Source: Paenibacillus monticola
GTDB lineage: Bacteria; Bacillota; Bacilli; Paenibacillales; Paenibacillaceae
Direction: 5' to 3'
DNA length: 64,000 nucleotides
Assembly: GCF_009664975.1 (NCBI RefSeq)
Contig: NZ_WJXB01000002.1
Span: forward strand, 62,001 to 126,000
The notes beneath the pieces are model-generated. The model saw nothing but the letters and a program-made list of their open reading frames with translations. It did no database searches and was not told the DNA's origin. Positions 1 through 8,776 of this stretch are shown here, piece after piece. Made by a program: the position numbers and the translations under genes. Each line of letters starts with the position of its first letter. Position 1 is the stretch's first letter.

Positions 1-24
1 TATAGGAAAGAAGGAGGCGTCAAT

Positions 25-990
25 ATGAAAGCGATCGTGTGCACACAATACGGATCACCGGATGTTCTTCAGCTCAAAGAGGTTGACGTACCTACTCCTA
101 AGGATGACGAAGTACGCATAAGAATACATGCAGCAGTCGTGACGCCCTCTGACTGTGCTTTTCGAAAGGCTGACCCCTTTATGGTTAGATTTCTGTATGG
201 TCTCAGAAGACCCAAATATGCGATATTAGGCGTTGAGTTATCCGGGGAAATCGAAGCTGTAGGCAAAAACGTGAAATTATTTAAACCAGGCGACCAAGTT
301 TTTGGAGTAAGTCCACGTACCTTTGGTGCACATGCCGAATATAAATGTCTGCCTGAAAGCGACCCCTTGGCCCTTAAACCAGCTAATATGACCTACGAAG
401 AAGCCGTCGGCATCTGTGATGGGGCCTTAACGGCTTTGATTTTCCTTCGAGATACAGCCGAAATTCAGCGTGGACAAAAAATCCTGATCAACGGTGCTTC
501 CGGTTCAGTTGGTGCTTATGCAGTACAACTTGCGAAGATTTTCGGGGCAGAAGTTACCGGGGTGTGCAGTACGACGAATGTAGACTTAGTGAAATCGCTG
601 GGAGCCGATAAGGTAATTGACTATACCACAGAGGACTTCACCAAAAGTGCCCTGACGTATGATGTTATTTTCGATGCGGTAGGCAAGAGTTCATATTCAC
701 GTTGCAATAGATCACTAACCCAAAGCGGGGTATTTCTCTCTACTGCCCCTACTCTGGGAATCATGCTTCAAATGTTATGGACTTCAAAAATCGGCAGCAA
801 AAAAGCAATGTTCACGGCTGCGGGTTTAAAGCAGAATAAAGAAAATCTAGTCTTCCTCAGAGAGCTTGTTGAAGCTGGGAAGCTACAATCAGTTATAGAT
901 AGACATTTTCCGTTGGAGCAGTCTGCCAAGGCTCACAGGTATGTTGAACAAGGACACAAGAAAGGAAATGTGATTATAACTATCGCATAA
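25..990 (+). CDS. Zinc-less MDR NAD(P)-dependent oxidoreductase (quinone reductase-like)
   Basis: 321-residue medium-chain dehydrogenase/reductase. The N-terminal GroES-like half (about residues 1-125) is followed by a Rossmann half with the nucleotide-binding glycine motif GASGSVG at 157-163. The structural-zinc cysteine cluster of classical alcohol dehydrogenases is absent, which fits the quinone oxidoreductase branch that reduces quinones or enones with NAD(P)H in the cytosol. An AGGAGG ribosome binding site lies just upstream of the ATG. It converges with the molybdopterin operon on the minus strand, the two stops being only a few bases apart. The family is secure; the substrate cannot be read from the sequence. 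Confidence 0.9.
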   Translation: MKAIVCTQYGSPDVLQLKEVDVPTPKDDEVRIRIHAAVVTPSDCAFRKADPFMVRFLYGLRRPKYAILGVELSGEIEAVGKNVKLFKPGDQVFGVSPRTFGAHAEYKCLPESDPLALKPANMTYEEAVGICDGALTALIFLRDTAEIQRGQKILINGASGSVGAYAVQLAKIFGAEVTGVCSTTNVDLVKSLGADKVIDYTTEDFTKSALTYDVIFDAVGKSSYSRCNRSLTQSGVFLSTAPTLGIMLQMLWTSKIGSKKAMFTAAGLKQNKENLVFLRELVEAGKLQSVIDRHFPLEQSAKAHRYVEQGHKKGNVIITIA

Positions 991-992
991 CA

Positions 993-2228
993 TCATACCC
1001 AAGCGTCTTTCGCATAACCCCTTGCTTCCCAATACCCGATATAATCGTCTTCAATTAGCTCGATTCGGTTCAGCCATTTAACGGACTTGTAAGCATACAT
1101 TTTCGGTACAATGAGCCGGACAGGTCCACCAAGATCACTTGGTATGGGCTTGCCATCATGCATCACCGCAACCATGACATCATCCAAATCAGCTTGATCC
1201 AGCGTTAGTGAATCCGTGTAAACGCCATCTCCGGAATAAAATTTCACCGTCCGGGCATTCGACTGTACGCCTGCTTGCTTCAGCAGCATTTTCAGTGGAA
1301 TGCCCTCCCATGTGTTCTTGTAAACGGACCAGCCCGTCACGCAGTGAAAATCGCTGACCTGCACCATACGCTTCTGCTCCACAAACTGTTCCCAATTCCA
1401 TTTGAAGGGCTTGTCGACAAGCCCGTCGATCGTAAACGACCAGTTCTCATTCGTAAATGAAGGAATCGGCGTCACTGTGTATACGCGAAAATGTCCTTGA
1501 GCGCCGCCACCTAACGGTAGAGTCGATGCCGGCAGTGGTATCGGATTCGGAATTAGCCTGTTGGCATTGTCTTCGATCAGCTTATCAAGCGTTTGACTCC
1601 CGCCGATGCCGCCAAGCGAATTACCCAACCACTTTAGAAAAGAGGGTCCTAGCGTGACCGCAAGACCCACACCGATCGCCCCGCGGACAAAAGCTCTCCG
1701 TGTATATACAGCCTGTGGTGCGGCCGGTTGAAGCACCGCTGCTGAATGGTTCTCTTTGACGGTTCGACGGTTCGGTTCCTTCAGCCATTTTAGCCGTGTA
1801 ATAGAATGATAAATAATATAGGGAAGTCCAATCCATGTAAGCAAATCATGTACAACTAATGCAACATTCGAAATGCTTGGACCTACCATTTTAAACTGCC
1901 ATAACAGAACACCCGAACCAAACCAACCTAGCAGAAATCCCAGCACAACTAGTACATTAAATCGCTGCCAGGGCTTCTTCTTCAGCTGCTTCCAATGCTT
2001 TGCCGCTAGCAGTAAATAGTAAATAACCGGAAGAATGGATGCAATACCTACTACAATATGCAGCCATTTAATCCAGACTCGTCCCTCACCAAGGAACCCT
2101 CGCCAGAACCCGCCGATGAGAATAAGTCCAGTCAAGGCCAGGATCAAGACTATCCAGCCGTTCCACATATGAAGAGAGATCAGCTTCTTCCCATAGCCCT
2201 TGCGAATTCGATCCAACATCCCGCTCAT
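993..2228 (-). CDS. Membrane-anchored molybdopterin-dependent oxidoreductase (sulfite oxidase-like fold) with N-terminal membrane domain
   Basis: 411 residues. The N-terminal ~150 residues form four membrane helices (about 22-42, 52-74, 92-112, 122-143) with histidines H20, H57, H77, H127 and H141 that could ligate b-type haem. A twin-arginine-like RRAFVRG motif (178 onward) then leads a fifth hydrophobic helix. The C-terminal domain (about 235-411) is the oxidoreductase molybdopterin-binding fold, with the expected cofactor cysteine C296 in DFHCVTGW. The likely topology is a membrane electron-transfer module carrying an extracytoplasmic molybdoenzyme, as in SUOX/MsrP-like proteins, but fused in one chain. 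It is the last gene of the lipoprotein-regulator-kinase operon; its start abuts the kinase stop, so co-expression is likely. The substrate is unknown. Confidence 0.85.
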   Translation of the reverse strand: MSGMLDRIRKGYGKKLISLHMWNGWIVLILALTGLILIGGFWRGFLGEGRVWIKWLHIVVGIASILPVIYYLLLAAKHWKQLKKKPWQRFNVLVVLGFLLGWFGSGVLLWQFKMVGPSISNVALVVHDLLTWIGLPYIIYHSITRLKWLKEPNRRTVKENHSAAVLQPAAPQAVYTRRAFVRGAIGVGLAVTLGPSFLKWLGNSLGGIGGSQTLDKLIEDNANRLIPNPIPLPASTLPLGGGAQGHFRVYTVTPIPSFTNENWSFTIDGLVDKPFKWNWEQFVEQKRMVQVSDFHCVTGWSVYKNTWEGIPLKMLLKQAGVQSNARTVKFYSGDGVYTDSLTLDQADLDDVMVAVMHDGKPIPSDLGGPVRLIVPKMYAYKSVKWLNRIELIEDDYIGYWEARGYAKDAWV

Positions 2229-3302
2229 TCATCTACCGCCTCCTGTCCGCTCTTCCTGAAATGCTTCGAGAGTAAACCAAAATTCACTCCCCTGCGGGGA
2301 TGCTGCCAAGACGCCTATCTGGCCTCCATTTTGCTCGACTAAGAGCTTCGCAATGGAGAGTCCTAATCCAGCACCGCCTCCCTCTCGGCTTCGTGAATGA
2401 TCGGAGCGATAGAAGCGCTCGAATATAAGTTCCCGTTCTTCAACCGAAATACCTTCACCTTCATCGGATACAGTAAACCTGACGATCGTTCCACCTATAC
2501 CTTCTATTTCTTCAGCAGTTATCGAGAGCTTTCCGTCTTTTGGCGAATGCCTTATTGCATTTTCGAGCAGATTCTGTAAGATCCGCTGCAGATGCCTTGG
2601 TGCTATTCGCAATCTCAACGACCGATCAGGCAGCTTCACGTTAAACTGCAATGACTTCATATCTATTGGCTTCGTAAACCGCGGCAATAGTTCAACAAGA
2701 ACATCCTCAGCGATCGATAACTTCAGTTCCTCAGGTTCCTGCTTCACTTTATCAAGCGTAGATAATTCGAACAAATCCTGAATCAAAATGCCGAGTCTGA
2801 CCGTCTCTGTGCGGATAGTCGCTAGATAATTGCGGAATGTCCTCTCATCCTGAATGATGTCATCCTCTAACGCCTCCACATAGGATTGCACCGAAGCGAG
2901 CGGGGTTCGCAGATCATGCGCCATATTGGCCACAAGTTCTCTCTGTGCCGACTCCGCAGCCTTCACCTGGCGGAAGCTTTCCTCAAGGCTGCTTCCCATA
3001 TGATTAAACTGATCGGCAAGCTGCTTGAACTCCTTTAATCCCGAATGTTCAATTCGAGCCTGCAAATCCCCTGCCGCTATGCGCCTGGCCCCTTCCCCAA
3101 TTCGACGTACCGCCGCCTCAAGCGGCCGCAATAGAAAGAAGTGCAGAAGCACTGACACCACTCCCGCACCAATTGTCGCAGTTGTCAGCCATATAAACTG
3201 ACCCATCGACAACAGCATATAACGGTAAAAGGCTACCAGCAAAATAATGATAAACGCAATACTGATCGTATTAACGAGCAACAAATAGGTACGAAGCTTC
3301 AT
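2229..3302 (-). CDS. Sensor histidine kinase (HAMP, HisKA, HATPase)
   Basis: 357 residues. Two membrane helices (about 7-29 and 35-58) flank an extremely short extracytoplasmic loop, so this is an intramembrane-sensing type kinase. A HAMP linker (about 58-110) precedes the phosphoacceptor histidine H129 in MAHDLRTPL. The ATPase domain follows, with an N box (LLENAIRHS), DEGEGIS and the GAGLGLSIAK lid. The start codon overlaps the stop of the upstream response regulator by four bases, indicating a translationally coupled cognate pair. With almost no external sensor domain, the signal may come from a membrane partner, possibly the small lipoprotein or the redox enzyme of the same operon; that is inference. 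Confidence 0.93.
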   Translation of the reverse strand: MKLRTYLLLVNTISIAFIIILLVAFYRYMLLSMGQFIWLTTATIGAGVVSVLLHFFLLRPLEAAVRRIGEGARRIAAGDLQARIEHSGLKEFKQLADQFNHMGSSLEESFRQVKAAESAQRELVANMAHDLRTPLASVQSYVEALEDDIIQDERTFRNYLATIRTETVRLGILIQDLFELSTLDKVKQEPEELKLSIAEDVLVELLPRFTKPIDMKSLQFNVKLPDRSLRLRIAPRHLQRILQNLLENAIRHSPKDGKLSITAEEIEGIGGTIVRFTVSDEGEGISVEERELIFERFYRSDHSRSREGGGAGLGLSIAKLLVEQNGGQIGVLAASPQGSEFWFTLEAFQEERTGGGR

Positions 3303-4042
3303 TCGCTCACACCCTTGCCTTCAAGCTTATAACCGATTCCCCACACCGTCTTAATCCAGACAGGCTCCGATGGGTTGTCTTCAATTTTCTCACGCAAACG
3401 GCGCACATGTACTGTAACGGTTGTAGTATCCCCATCGTAAGCGACATCCCAAATTTGATTCAATAGTTGACTACGCGAGAACACTTTACCCGGGTAGTTA
3501 GCTAAAAGATGCAGCAAATCAAACTCTGTAGCCGTCAGTTCCGCCTCAGTTCCTCTAACCGTTACCCGTCTTTCTTGTGGGAATATAGATAATCCTTCAA
3601 AAAAGATTGGCGGCTGTTCCGTTTCATCAGCGTTAGGAAATACCGGCGTCTCTTTATTCGCTGCAGCACGTGCATAAACGCCCGTTCTTCTCAAAATATT
3701 TTTAACTCGCAGCACAAGCTCTCTTGGACTGAACGGTTTTGTAATATAATCATCGGCACCCATGGTTAGTCCGAGCAGCCGGTCAGCTTCTTCTCCCCGA
3801 GCCGTCAACATAATTATTGGAGTCTCTTCCACTTGCCGAATCCGTTCGCATACCTCAATCCCGCCGAGCTTCGGCATCATCAAGTCGAGCACGAGTAAAT
3901 CTGGACGCTGCTCACTCCAGAGGCGCAGAGCTTCCTCTCCATCTGCTGCCACCCAAACCGTCCAGCCCTCGCGCTCCAAATAACGGCGGCATACATCGGT
4001 TATAATTCGTTCATCATCGGCTATAATTATTTTGACGCTCAC
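3299..4042 (-). CDS. OmpR/PhoB-family response regulator
   Basis: 247 residues: a receiver domain (about 3-118) with the acidic pair DD at 9-10, phosphoacceptor D53 in LVLDLMMPK and the conserved lysine in KPFSPREL, then a winged-helix DNA-binding domain (about 147-245) with the typical TVTVHVRRLREKIE recognition helix. It is co-transcribed and overlaps by four bases with the histidine kinase downstream. Members of this family usually bind tandem 11-bp direct repeats. Three such repeats occur upstream of the operon at 4406-4438, so autoregulation is likely. Confidence 0.95.
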   Translation of the reverse strand: MSVKIIIADDERIITDVCRRYLEREGWTVWVAADGEEALRLWSEQRPDLLVLDLMMPKLGGIEVCERIRQVEETPIIMLTARGEEADRLLGLTMGADDYITKPFSPRELVLRVKNILRRTGVYARAAANKETPVFPNADETEQPPIFFEGLSIFPQERRVTVRGTEAELTATEFDLLHLLANYPGKVFSRSQLLNQIWDVAYDGDTTTVTVHVRRLREKIEDNPSEPVWIKTVWGIGYKLEGKGVSE

Positions 4043-4136
4043 GACTGCTTCCTCCCGTTTTGCTCGTATCCAATTTAGTAGTTATATTATATCGTTATTG
4101 TCTCACTTGTACGACCCCAGCACTTTCTGCGCTCTT

Positions 4137-4316
4137 TTATTTGTCCGTCATCTCCTCATTCATCATTTCTTCGCCGTTCATATTCCCCTTCATTTCAGTG
4201 TTAGTGTTAGACATAACGTTCGTGTTCCCCTTATTCATGTCGTTCTTATTCGAGTTGCAAGCACTGAGCATCAATATAACCCCCAAGAATAGTACAGCTA
4301 AGATTCCTTTTTTCAC
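4137..4316 (-). CDS. Small Asn/Met-rich lipoprotein, GTG start
   Basis: 59 codons starting with GTG behind an AGGAGGAG ribosome binding site. The protein opens with a basic MKKG, a hydrophobic stretch and a lipobox LSAC (cysteine at residue 20), so it should be lipidated and anchored on the outer face of the membrane. The mature ~40 residues are almost entirely Asn, Met, Glu, Lys, Thr and Gly, with repeated MNKG/MKGN/MNGE-like units; nine methionines follow the lipobox. It lies 94 bp upstream of the response regulator on the same strand and is probably the first gene of the operon. Methionine-rich short segments can bind Cu(I) or be oxidised, which would fit a redox-responsive two-component system with a molybdoenzyme, but this is speculation. 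No family recognised. Confidence 0.75.
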   Translation of the reverse strand: MKKGILAVLFLGVILMLSACNSNKNDMNKGNTNVMSNTNTEMKGNMNGEEMMNEEMTDK

Positions 4317-4363
4317 GTAAATCTCCTCCTCTGAATTAGTAAGTATTTGTCTATCTGCTAATC

Positions 4364-4438
4364 ATCTTAACGAACAAAGCTAACCATACAAGAACGAACC
4401 TCTTGCGAAAGCATTAGAAAATAATTACGAAAGTATTA
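4364..4438 (-). promoter_or_regulatory. Promoter and three tandem 11-bp response-regulator boxes
   Basis: On the plus strand 4406-4438 reads as three consecutive 11-mers: CGAAAGCATTA, GAAAATAATTA, CGAAAGTATTA. OmpR/PhoB regulators bind tandem repeats with this 11-bp period. On the minus strand a plausible sigma-A promoter follows: -35 TTGTAT (4391-4386), 16-bp spacer, -10 TAAGAT (4369-4364), which would start the lipoprotein-RR-HK-molybdoenzyme transcript about 40 bp before the lipoprotein GTG. The boxes end 14 bp upstream of the -35, an activating position. The arrangement is seen directly; regulator binding is inferred. Confidence 0.6.
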
Positions 4439-4566
4439 CGTTTCCTCCTTTTCACTGAATCATCTCATTTATGCACATTGATATAACTGGAGAATAGAAT
4501 GGTTTTGCCACGTCAGCAATCTTACACAAAAAGAGTGCTAAAAGCACACATTAATGAGCGTCAAAA

Positions 4567-4613
4567 GGCCCCCACTTCATTAAAAGTGAGGGCCATAATT
4601 ATGTTTATTTTTT
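4567..4613. terminator. Terminator-like hairpin
   Basis: An 11-bp stem with one mismatch (4567-4577 paired with 4584-4594, loop CATTAA) is followed on the plus strand by a T-rich run at 4605-4613 and flanked by AAAA on the other side. It sits in the 334-base intergenic stretch between the divergent lipoprotein operon and the L,D-transpeptidase gene. No gene obviously ends here, so it may act as a leader hairpin or insulator. Confidence 0.45.
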
Positions 4614-4677
4614 CAATATGATAGTATTCTAACTATCAAACGTTTCAACGATGATAGCTAAAGAAAAGAGGAAGCAC

Positions 4678-5388
4678 ATGTCCAACCCTGGCTTCAAATA
4701 TAGATCACTCGCTACTATGACCGTTCTTCTAGCTATTCTGATCTTCACAAACCTCCCTCTTTCCCATGCCTCTGCAGCAAGTTTCTCAGCATCCTGGCCA
4801 TACAAAGCCGACCTCCTGAATGCCAGCCAGATCGTCGTAGTCGAGACGAAGTCTGTTCTCTCGCAAACGGGTTTGCTCTCCTTGCGCGAGAAACAAGACG
4901 GGAAATGGATTTCCGTCCTATCTGCCATCCCTGTAACTATTGGCCCAAATGGAATCGGAAAAACCAAGGAAGGTGACGGGCGGACGCCTTCTGGAGTTTA
5001 TCCGCTTGGTCAGGCTTTCGGAACGGCCGTGAAGCCCCAAGGACTTATGCTTCAATATATGAGGACAACCAAATCTGATTATTGGGTCGATGATCGCACT
5101 TCTGCACAATATAACCAATGGGTATCCTATTCCGGCAATCCAGACCAACGCTGGGATTCGTATGAACGACTTCTGCAACCGTTATACAAGTACGCAATCG
5201 TCTTACGATACAATGATGATCCGATCATCCCCGGGAAAGGGAGTGCGATCTTTCTTCATGTCTGGAGGACTGCGAATACACCAACCGCCGGTTGCATTGC
5301 CATGTCCGAGAGCAATCTGCTGAAGCTGATGAAGTTGCTTGATCCGGCGTTGTCACCGGCAATTGCCATTGGGTTTGCTCTACGTTAG
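4678..5388 (+). CDS. L,D-transpeptidase family protein (YkuD-type catalytic domain), secreted
   Basis: 236 residues from the ATG at 4678, chosen because GAGGAAG precedes it at normal distance while an upstream in-frame ATG at 4651 has no ribosome binding site. A signal peptide ends near LSHASAA. The catalytic region shows H194 (FLHVWR) and the nucleophile C206 in TPTAGCIAM, the COG3786-like variant of the L,D-transpeptidase signature, plus GDGRTPSGVYPLG earlier. Such enzymes form 3-3 peptidoglycan cross-links or attach or trim peptidoglycan stems outside the membrane. It is monocistronic and converges with the 5380-6099 gene, overlapping its end by nine bases. Confidence 0.85.
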   Translation: MSNPGFKYRSLATMTVLLAILIFTNLPLSHASAASFSASWPYKADLLNASQIVVVETKSVLSQTGLLSLREKQDGKWISVLSAIPVTIGPNGIGKTKEGDGRTPSGVYPLGQAFGTAVKPQGLMLQYMRTTKSDYWVDDRTSAQYNQWVSYSGNPDQRWDSYERLLQPLYKYAIVLRYNDDPIIPGKGSAIFLHVWRTANTPTAGCIAMSESNLLKLMKLLDPALSPAIAIGFALR

Positions 5389-6099
5389 CACAACGGAATT
5401 TACAACTCCCCGGGCACATTGCAGCAAGGTTTCGTACAGCTCTATGGAAATTTTATCATATTCCTGTTTTCGATTATGGGTATAGGCAGAGAATGGCGGA
5501 CTATCATTCCATGAGCCCATGCCTCCGAACACCCATGTTTTGTAGACCGCATCCAACAGACGGTGCGCTTGATCCGAATAGACTGATGGCAAGTCAAAAG
5601 ATAACTGTGGAGCAGAAGGTAATCCTTCCAGAATGGCGATCCCTTGATCAAAAAAGCTGTCTTTCCAGAAGGTTTCATCGATCTCTACTGACAGTTGCCC
5701 TATCTGCTGCAACAAATCTTTTAACTTTGCAGATAATTCAGTCAAAGGAATGAACTCACGCTGTCCTTTATTGTCAGCAGAAATCATATATTTCGTATAT
5801 GTAACCGTCCACCTTGTTCTTGAACGGTGATGATCCAGCTTCCAGTCGGGAACCCAAAGCGACTCTTCCGACGCCCCTACTACGGTTACACCGTAGCCTA
5901 ACAACATCAGGCGGCGGCTTCCCACCTCGCGCAGATAATTAAGCCATTCCGACCAATTCCAGCTATGCAAGCCATCTGTAAACTTTACCTCCAGATTGTC
6001 GGTATGCTCTAATCCCTTACGGGATGCATCTGCTCCGCTCATCAAGAACCCATTACCTGATGCCGTGATCCACAGCAACTGATGTAACTCTCCATCCAT
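5380..6099 (-). CDS. Conserved-looking hypothetical cytosolic protein
   Basis: 239 residues, no signal peptide or membrane segment, rich in Trp (for example SWNWSEWLNYL, WVPDWKLDHH). The composition and the strong GGGGGG ribosome binding site support a real gene. No family recognised. The 3' end overlaps the end of the convergent L,D-transpeptidase gene by nine bases, so the two may be mutually sensitive to antisense transcription. Function unknown. Confidence 0.75.
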   Translation of the reverse strand: MDGELHQLLWITASGNGFLMSGADASRKGLEHTDNLEVKFTDGLHSWNWSEWLNYLREVGSRRLMLLGYGVTVVGASEESLWVPDWKLDHHRSRTRWTVTYTKYMISADNKGQREFIPLTELSAKLKDLLQQIGQLSVEIDETFWKDSFFDQGIAILEGLPSAPQLSFDLPSVYSDQAHRLLDAVYKTWVFGGMGSWNDSPPFSAYTHNRKQEYDKISIELYETLLQCARGVVNSVVLT

Positions 6100-6283
6100 A
6101 CTGATTCCCCCCCTTTGCCATTATAAAAGCAATTGTGAAACATAGACAAATCCTGCAACGTAATAACAGATACTTGATTCCTGTTTTCTTTTTATTTTTG
6201 AGATTTTTGGTAAAGTTTAGGGAGCTAACGTTGTTATTCTCTGTTAAACTAAAGCAGAATGAGCCCTTGCGAAATATACTACT

Positions 6284-7039
6284 ATGGAGGAGGTGTATAT
6301 CCTGAATAGAGCCGCCAAACTGCTCAGCATTATTGCCGGAGTTGTGTTTCTGAATATTGCTGTTTTGTCACCGGGGCTGCTGGGCGTGGAAATAGGCGGT
6401 GCCAGTGCACTTGAGACCGCCTCTGGCATCACCCTTTTATGTATCAGTCTTCTCATTGTCCTTTATGGAAGTTATACATTGCTCTTCAAACCTCCGGCAG
6501 TTAAATCCCTTAAGAACCTGAACACCCCTGAGGATTATATAGCCGAACTTACCCATTACAGGAATGTAAAAGTGTTGAAAAATGAAGTCTCTCTGGCTAT
6601 CGATCAGTTGGAGCGGATTGAAAAGAAAAAAATTACCTTGCTAAACGTTCTGGGGCAGCGATTTGATCCTACGGAGTTGAGTTACCGTAAATTTGAATCC
6701 GTCATCCATGAGGTTCAGAAGCTATTTTACCTGAATATCAGGGGAATTCTTAACAATCTTAGTGTGTTTGATGCTTCGGAATACTCTCTCTTCACCAGTC
6801 AGCAAAAAGCTGTAAAGTTATCGGATCAACTGGTACAGAAGAAAACTGAGCTTTACAAGGAGTATTTCGGCTACATAAGCGGCTATGTGGGGGCAAATGA
6901 AGAAATTCTGCTAAAACTGGATCAGTTGCTGCTGGAGATCTCTCTTTTGGACAATACGGATTATAAGATTATTGAAGATATGCCTTGTATGAAGGAACTC
7001 GATGCCTTGATAAAACAGACGAAACTCTATCAGCAATGA
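6284..7039 (+). CDS. XpaC-like two-helix membrane protein of a TelA operon
   Basis: Up to 251 residues: two membrane helices (about 12-30 and 45-68) then a charged, helical cytosolic domain of about 180 residues. It is followed at 7-14 bp spacing by the SBP-VWA protein and then by a TelA homologue. The order resembles the Bacillus xpaC-yaaN pair, and the membrane-plus-helical layout fits XpaC-like proteins, though the family call is tentative. Start: the coordinates use the first ATG (6284), but that ATG overlaps the GGAGGAGG sequence that is the only good ribosome binding site; a CTG at 6302, about 8 bp downstream of it, is better placed and would give MNRAAKLL. Function unknown, probably an envelope-stress or toxic-anion module. 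Confidence 0.75.
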   Translation: MEEVYILNRAAKLLSIIAGVVFLNIAVLSPGLLGVEIGGASALETASGITLLCISLLIVLYGSYTLLFKPPAVKSLKNLNTPEDYIAELTHYRNVKVLKNEVSLAIDQLERIEKKKITLLNVLGQRFDPTELSYRKFESVIHEVQKLFYLNIRGILNNLSVFDASEYSLFTSQQKAVKLSDQLVQKKTELYKEYFGYISGYVGANEEILLKLDQLLLEISLLDNTDYKIIEDMPCMKELDALIKQTKLYQQ

Positions 7040-7052
7040 AAGGAAGATGCGT

Positions 7053-8741
7053 ATGGCCAGAAAAGGTAAACCATTTATTGTCCTAGGAATTATTGCCGTG
7101 GCTGTCTTTGCTCTTGTCTATTTCGGAATCAGCATCACCTCAAATTTAGGAAAATCTCAAACAGAGGTCTCTTCGGAAGATGCGGCTAAACAGCTGGATA
7201 AGCTCTACAACAATATTAAGGTAACCACTGCTGCACAAGTAAAAGGCCAAATTGATCTTGATCCTGTAGCTGTCGGGGATTCATTGCCCGATATCTCCAA
7301 ATTCCCCATCTCTGTAGACAATACAACGGACAACTTCGTAGAGATTTTCTCCTCCACCGAGAAATCAGGAACCGGAAATGACGGTTGGTTAAATGAAGTG
7401 GCAGCAGATTTCAATGATTCCAATAGTATGGTGGATGGAAAGCCCATTTCGGTCAAAATCCGCACGATTGCTTCGGGCACGGCCACCGATTACATAAGGT
7501 CCGGCAAATATGTGCCAGATGCTTTTACCCCCTCCAACGAGTTGTGGGGAGAAATGGTCAAAGCTAATGGAACTCCAACCGAGCTTGTATCCAAACGTCT
7601 TGTCGGAAACGTAGCCGGTGTCGTAACCAATAAGAAAAAATATGACGAACTGGTAGATAAATACGGTTCACTTAATGTCAAGACCATTACGGATGCCATT
7701 GCGGCGAACGAGTTGGCAATGGGGTACACCGATCCTTTCGCCAGTTCTACGGGACTGAATTTCTTGGTAACAGCTCTTGCTACGTTTGACAGTACAGACC
7801 TGCTTGGAGAACAAGCGGTTCAAGGCTTCGAGAAATTCCAGGCGAACGTACCTTTTATAGCGTCCACTACTTTACAGATGCGCGATGCGGCGAAGACGGG
7901 AATGCTGGATGCTTTTGTGTTGGAATATCAAACCTTCGTAAATGCAGCAGACCTTAAGAGCGGTTATGTCTTTACTCCTTTTGGCGTACGGCATGACAGC
8001 CCGCTCTACGCTTTGGGAGATTTGCCTAAGGAGAAGCTGGACATTATCAAGATGTTTGCTCAATTTGCTGAACAAGACAAATATCAGACTTTGGCTGAGA
8101 AAAAAGGATTCAACGGTCTTAATAATTACGTTTCAGAGCTTGAACCCGTGGACGGTACTCTCTTATCCGCTGCGCAGAAGCTATGGAAAGAAAAGAAAGA
8201 CGGAAATAAACCGATTGCCGCCGTATTTGTAGCGGATGTATCGGGCAGCATGGCCGGTGAACCGTTAAATCGCTTGAAAGAGTCGCTGTTGAAAGGCCAG
8301 AAGTATTTAGGAAAAGACAATAGCATTGGCTTCGTTTCCTACTCCAATGAGGTTACTATTAATCTGCCTATCGGAAAATACGATACGAATCAGCAATCCA
8401 TGTTTGTTGGAGCGATTAATAGCCTACAGGCTAACGGTGGCACGGCCACTTTTGACGGTATTGCAGTGGCTATAAAGATGCTGCAGGAGGAACTGGTCAA
8501 GAACCCTGAGGTGAAACCTCTGATCTTTGTGTTAAGCGATGGGGAAACGAACGAAGGTCATTCACTGGATGACATCAGAGGATTAATTGAAAATTACAAA
8601 ATTCCGATTTACACCATTGGATATAATGCCAACCTCAAGGCCCTTGAGAGCATTTCAAGCATTAATGAGGCGGCGAATATCAATGCTGATACGGATGATG
8701 TGGTATACAAAATCGGCAATCTGCTTAATGTGCAAATGTAA
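7053..8741 (+). CDS. Membrane-anchored substrate-binding plus VWA domain protein
   Basis: 562 residues from the ATG at 7053, which sits at proper spacing from AAAGGAAG; the ATG six bases earlier is too close. An N-terminal signal anchor (about 9-30) is followed by a periplasmic-binding-protein-like domain (about 90-370) and a C-terminal von Willebrand factor A domain (about 390-560) with a complete metal-ion site: DVSGS, a Thr in GGTATFDG and Asp in LSDGETNEG. The combination implies an extracytoplasmic sensor or scaffold that binds a small ligand and a protein partner in a metal-dependent way. It lies between the XpaC-like and TelA genes, which are probably its partners. Confidence 0.85.
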   Translation: MARKGKPFIVLGIIAVAVFALVYFGISITSNLGKSQTEVSSEDAAKQLDKLYNNIKVTTAAQVKGQIDLDPVAVGDSLPDISKFPISVDNTTDNFVEIFSSTEKSGTGNDGWLNEVAADFNDSNSMVDGKPISVKIRTIASGTATDYIRSGKYVPDAFTPSNELWGEMVKANGTPTELVSKRLVGNVAGVVTNKKKYDELVDKYGSLNVKTITDAIAANELAMGYTDPFASSTGLNFLVTALATFDSTDLLGEQAVQGFEKFQANVPFIASTTLQMRDAAKTGMLDAFVLEYQTFVNAADLKSGYVFTPFGVRHDSPLYALGDLPKEKLDIIKMFAQFAEQDKYQTLAEKKGFNGLNNYVSELEPVDGTLLSAAQKLWKEKKDGNKPIAAVFVADVSGSMAGEPLNRLKESLLKGQKYLGKDNSIGFVSYSNEVTINLPIGKYDTNQQSMFVGAINSLQANGGTATFDGIAVAIKMLQEELVKNPEVKPLIFVLSDGETNEGHSLDDIRGLIENYKIPIYTIGYNANLKALESISSINEAANINADTDDVVYKIGNLLNVQM

Positions 8742-8776
8742 TTATTCATTACCTATAAACTTTTAGGAGGATGCTT

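Noticed and set aside
4032..4320. Plus-strand ORFs of 86 codons upstream of the response regulator
   Set aside because: They are shadows of the minus-strand small lipoprotein gene, which has a better start site, signal sequence and operon context.
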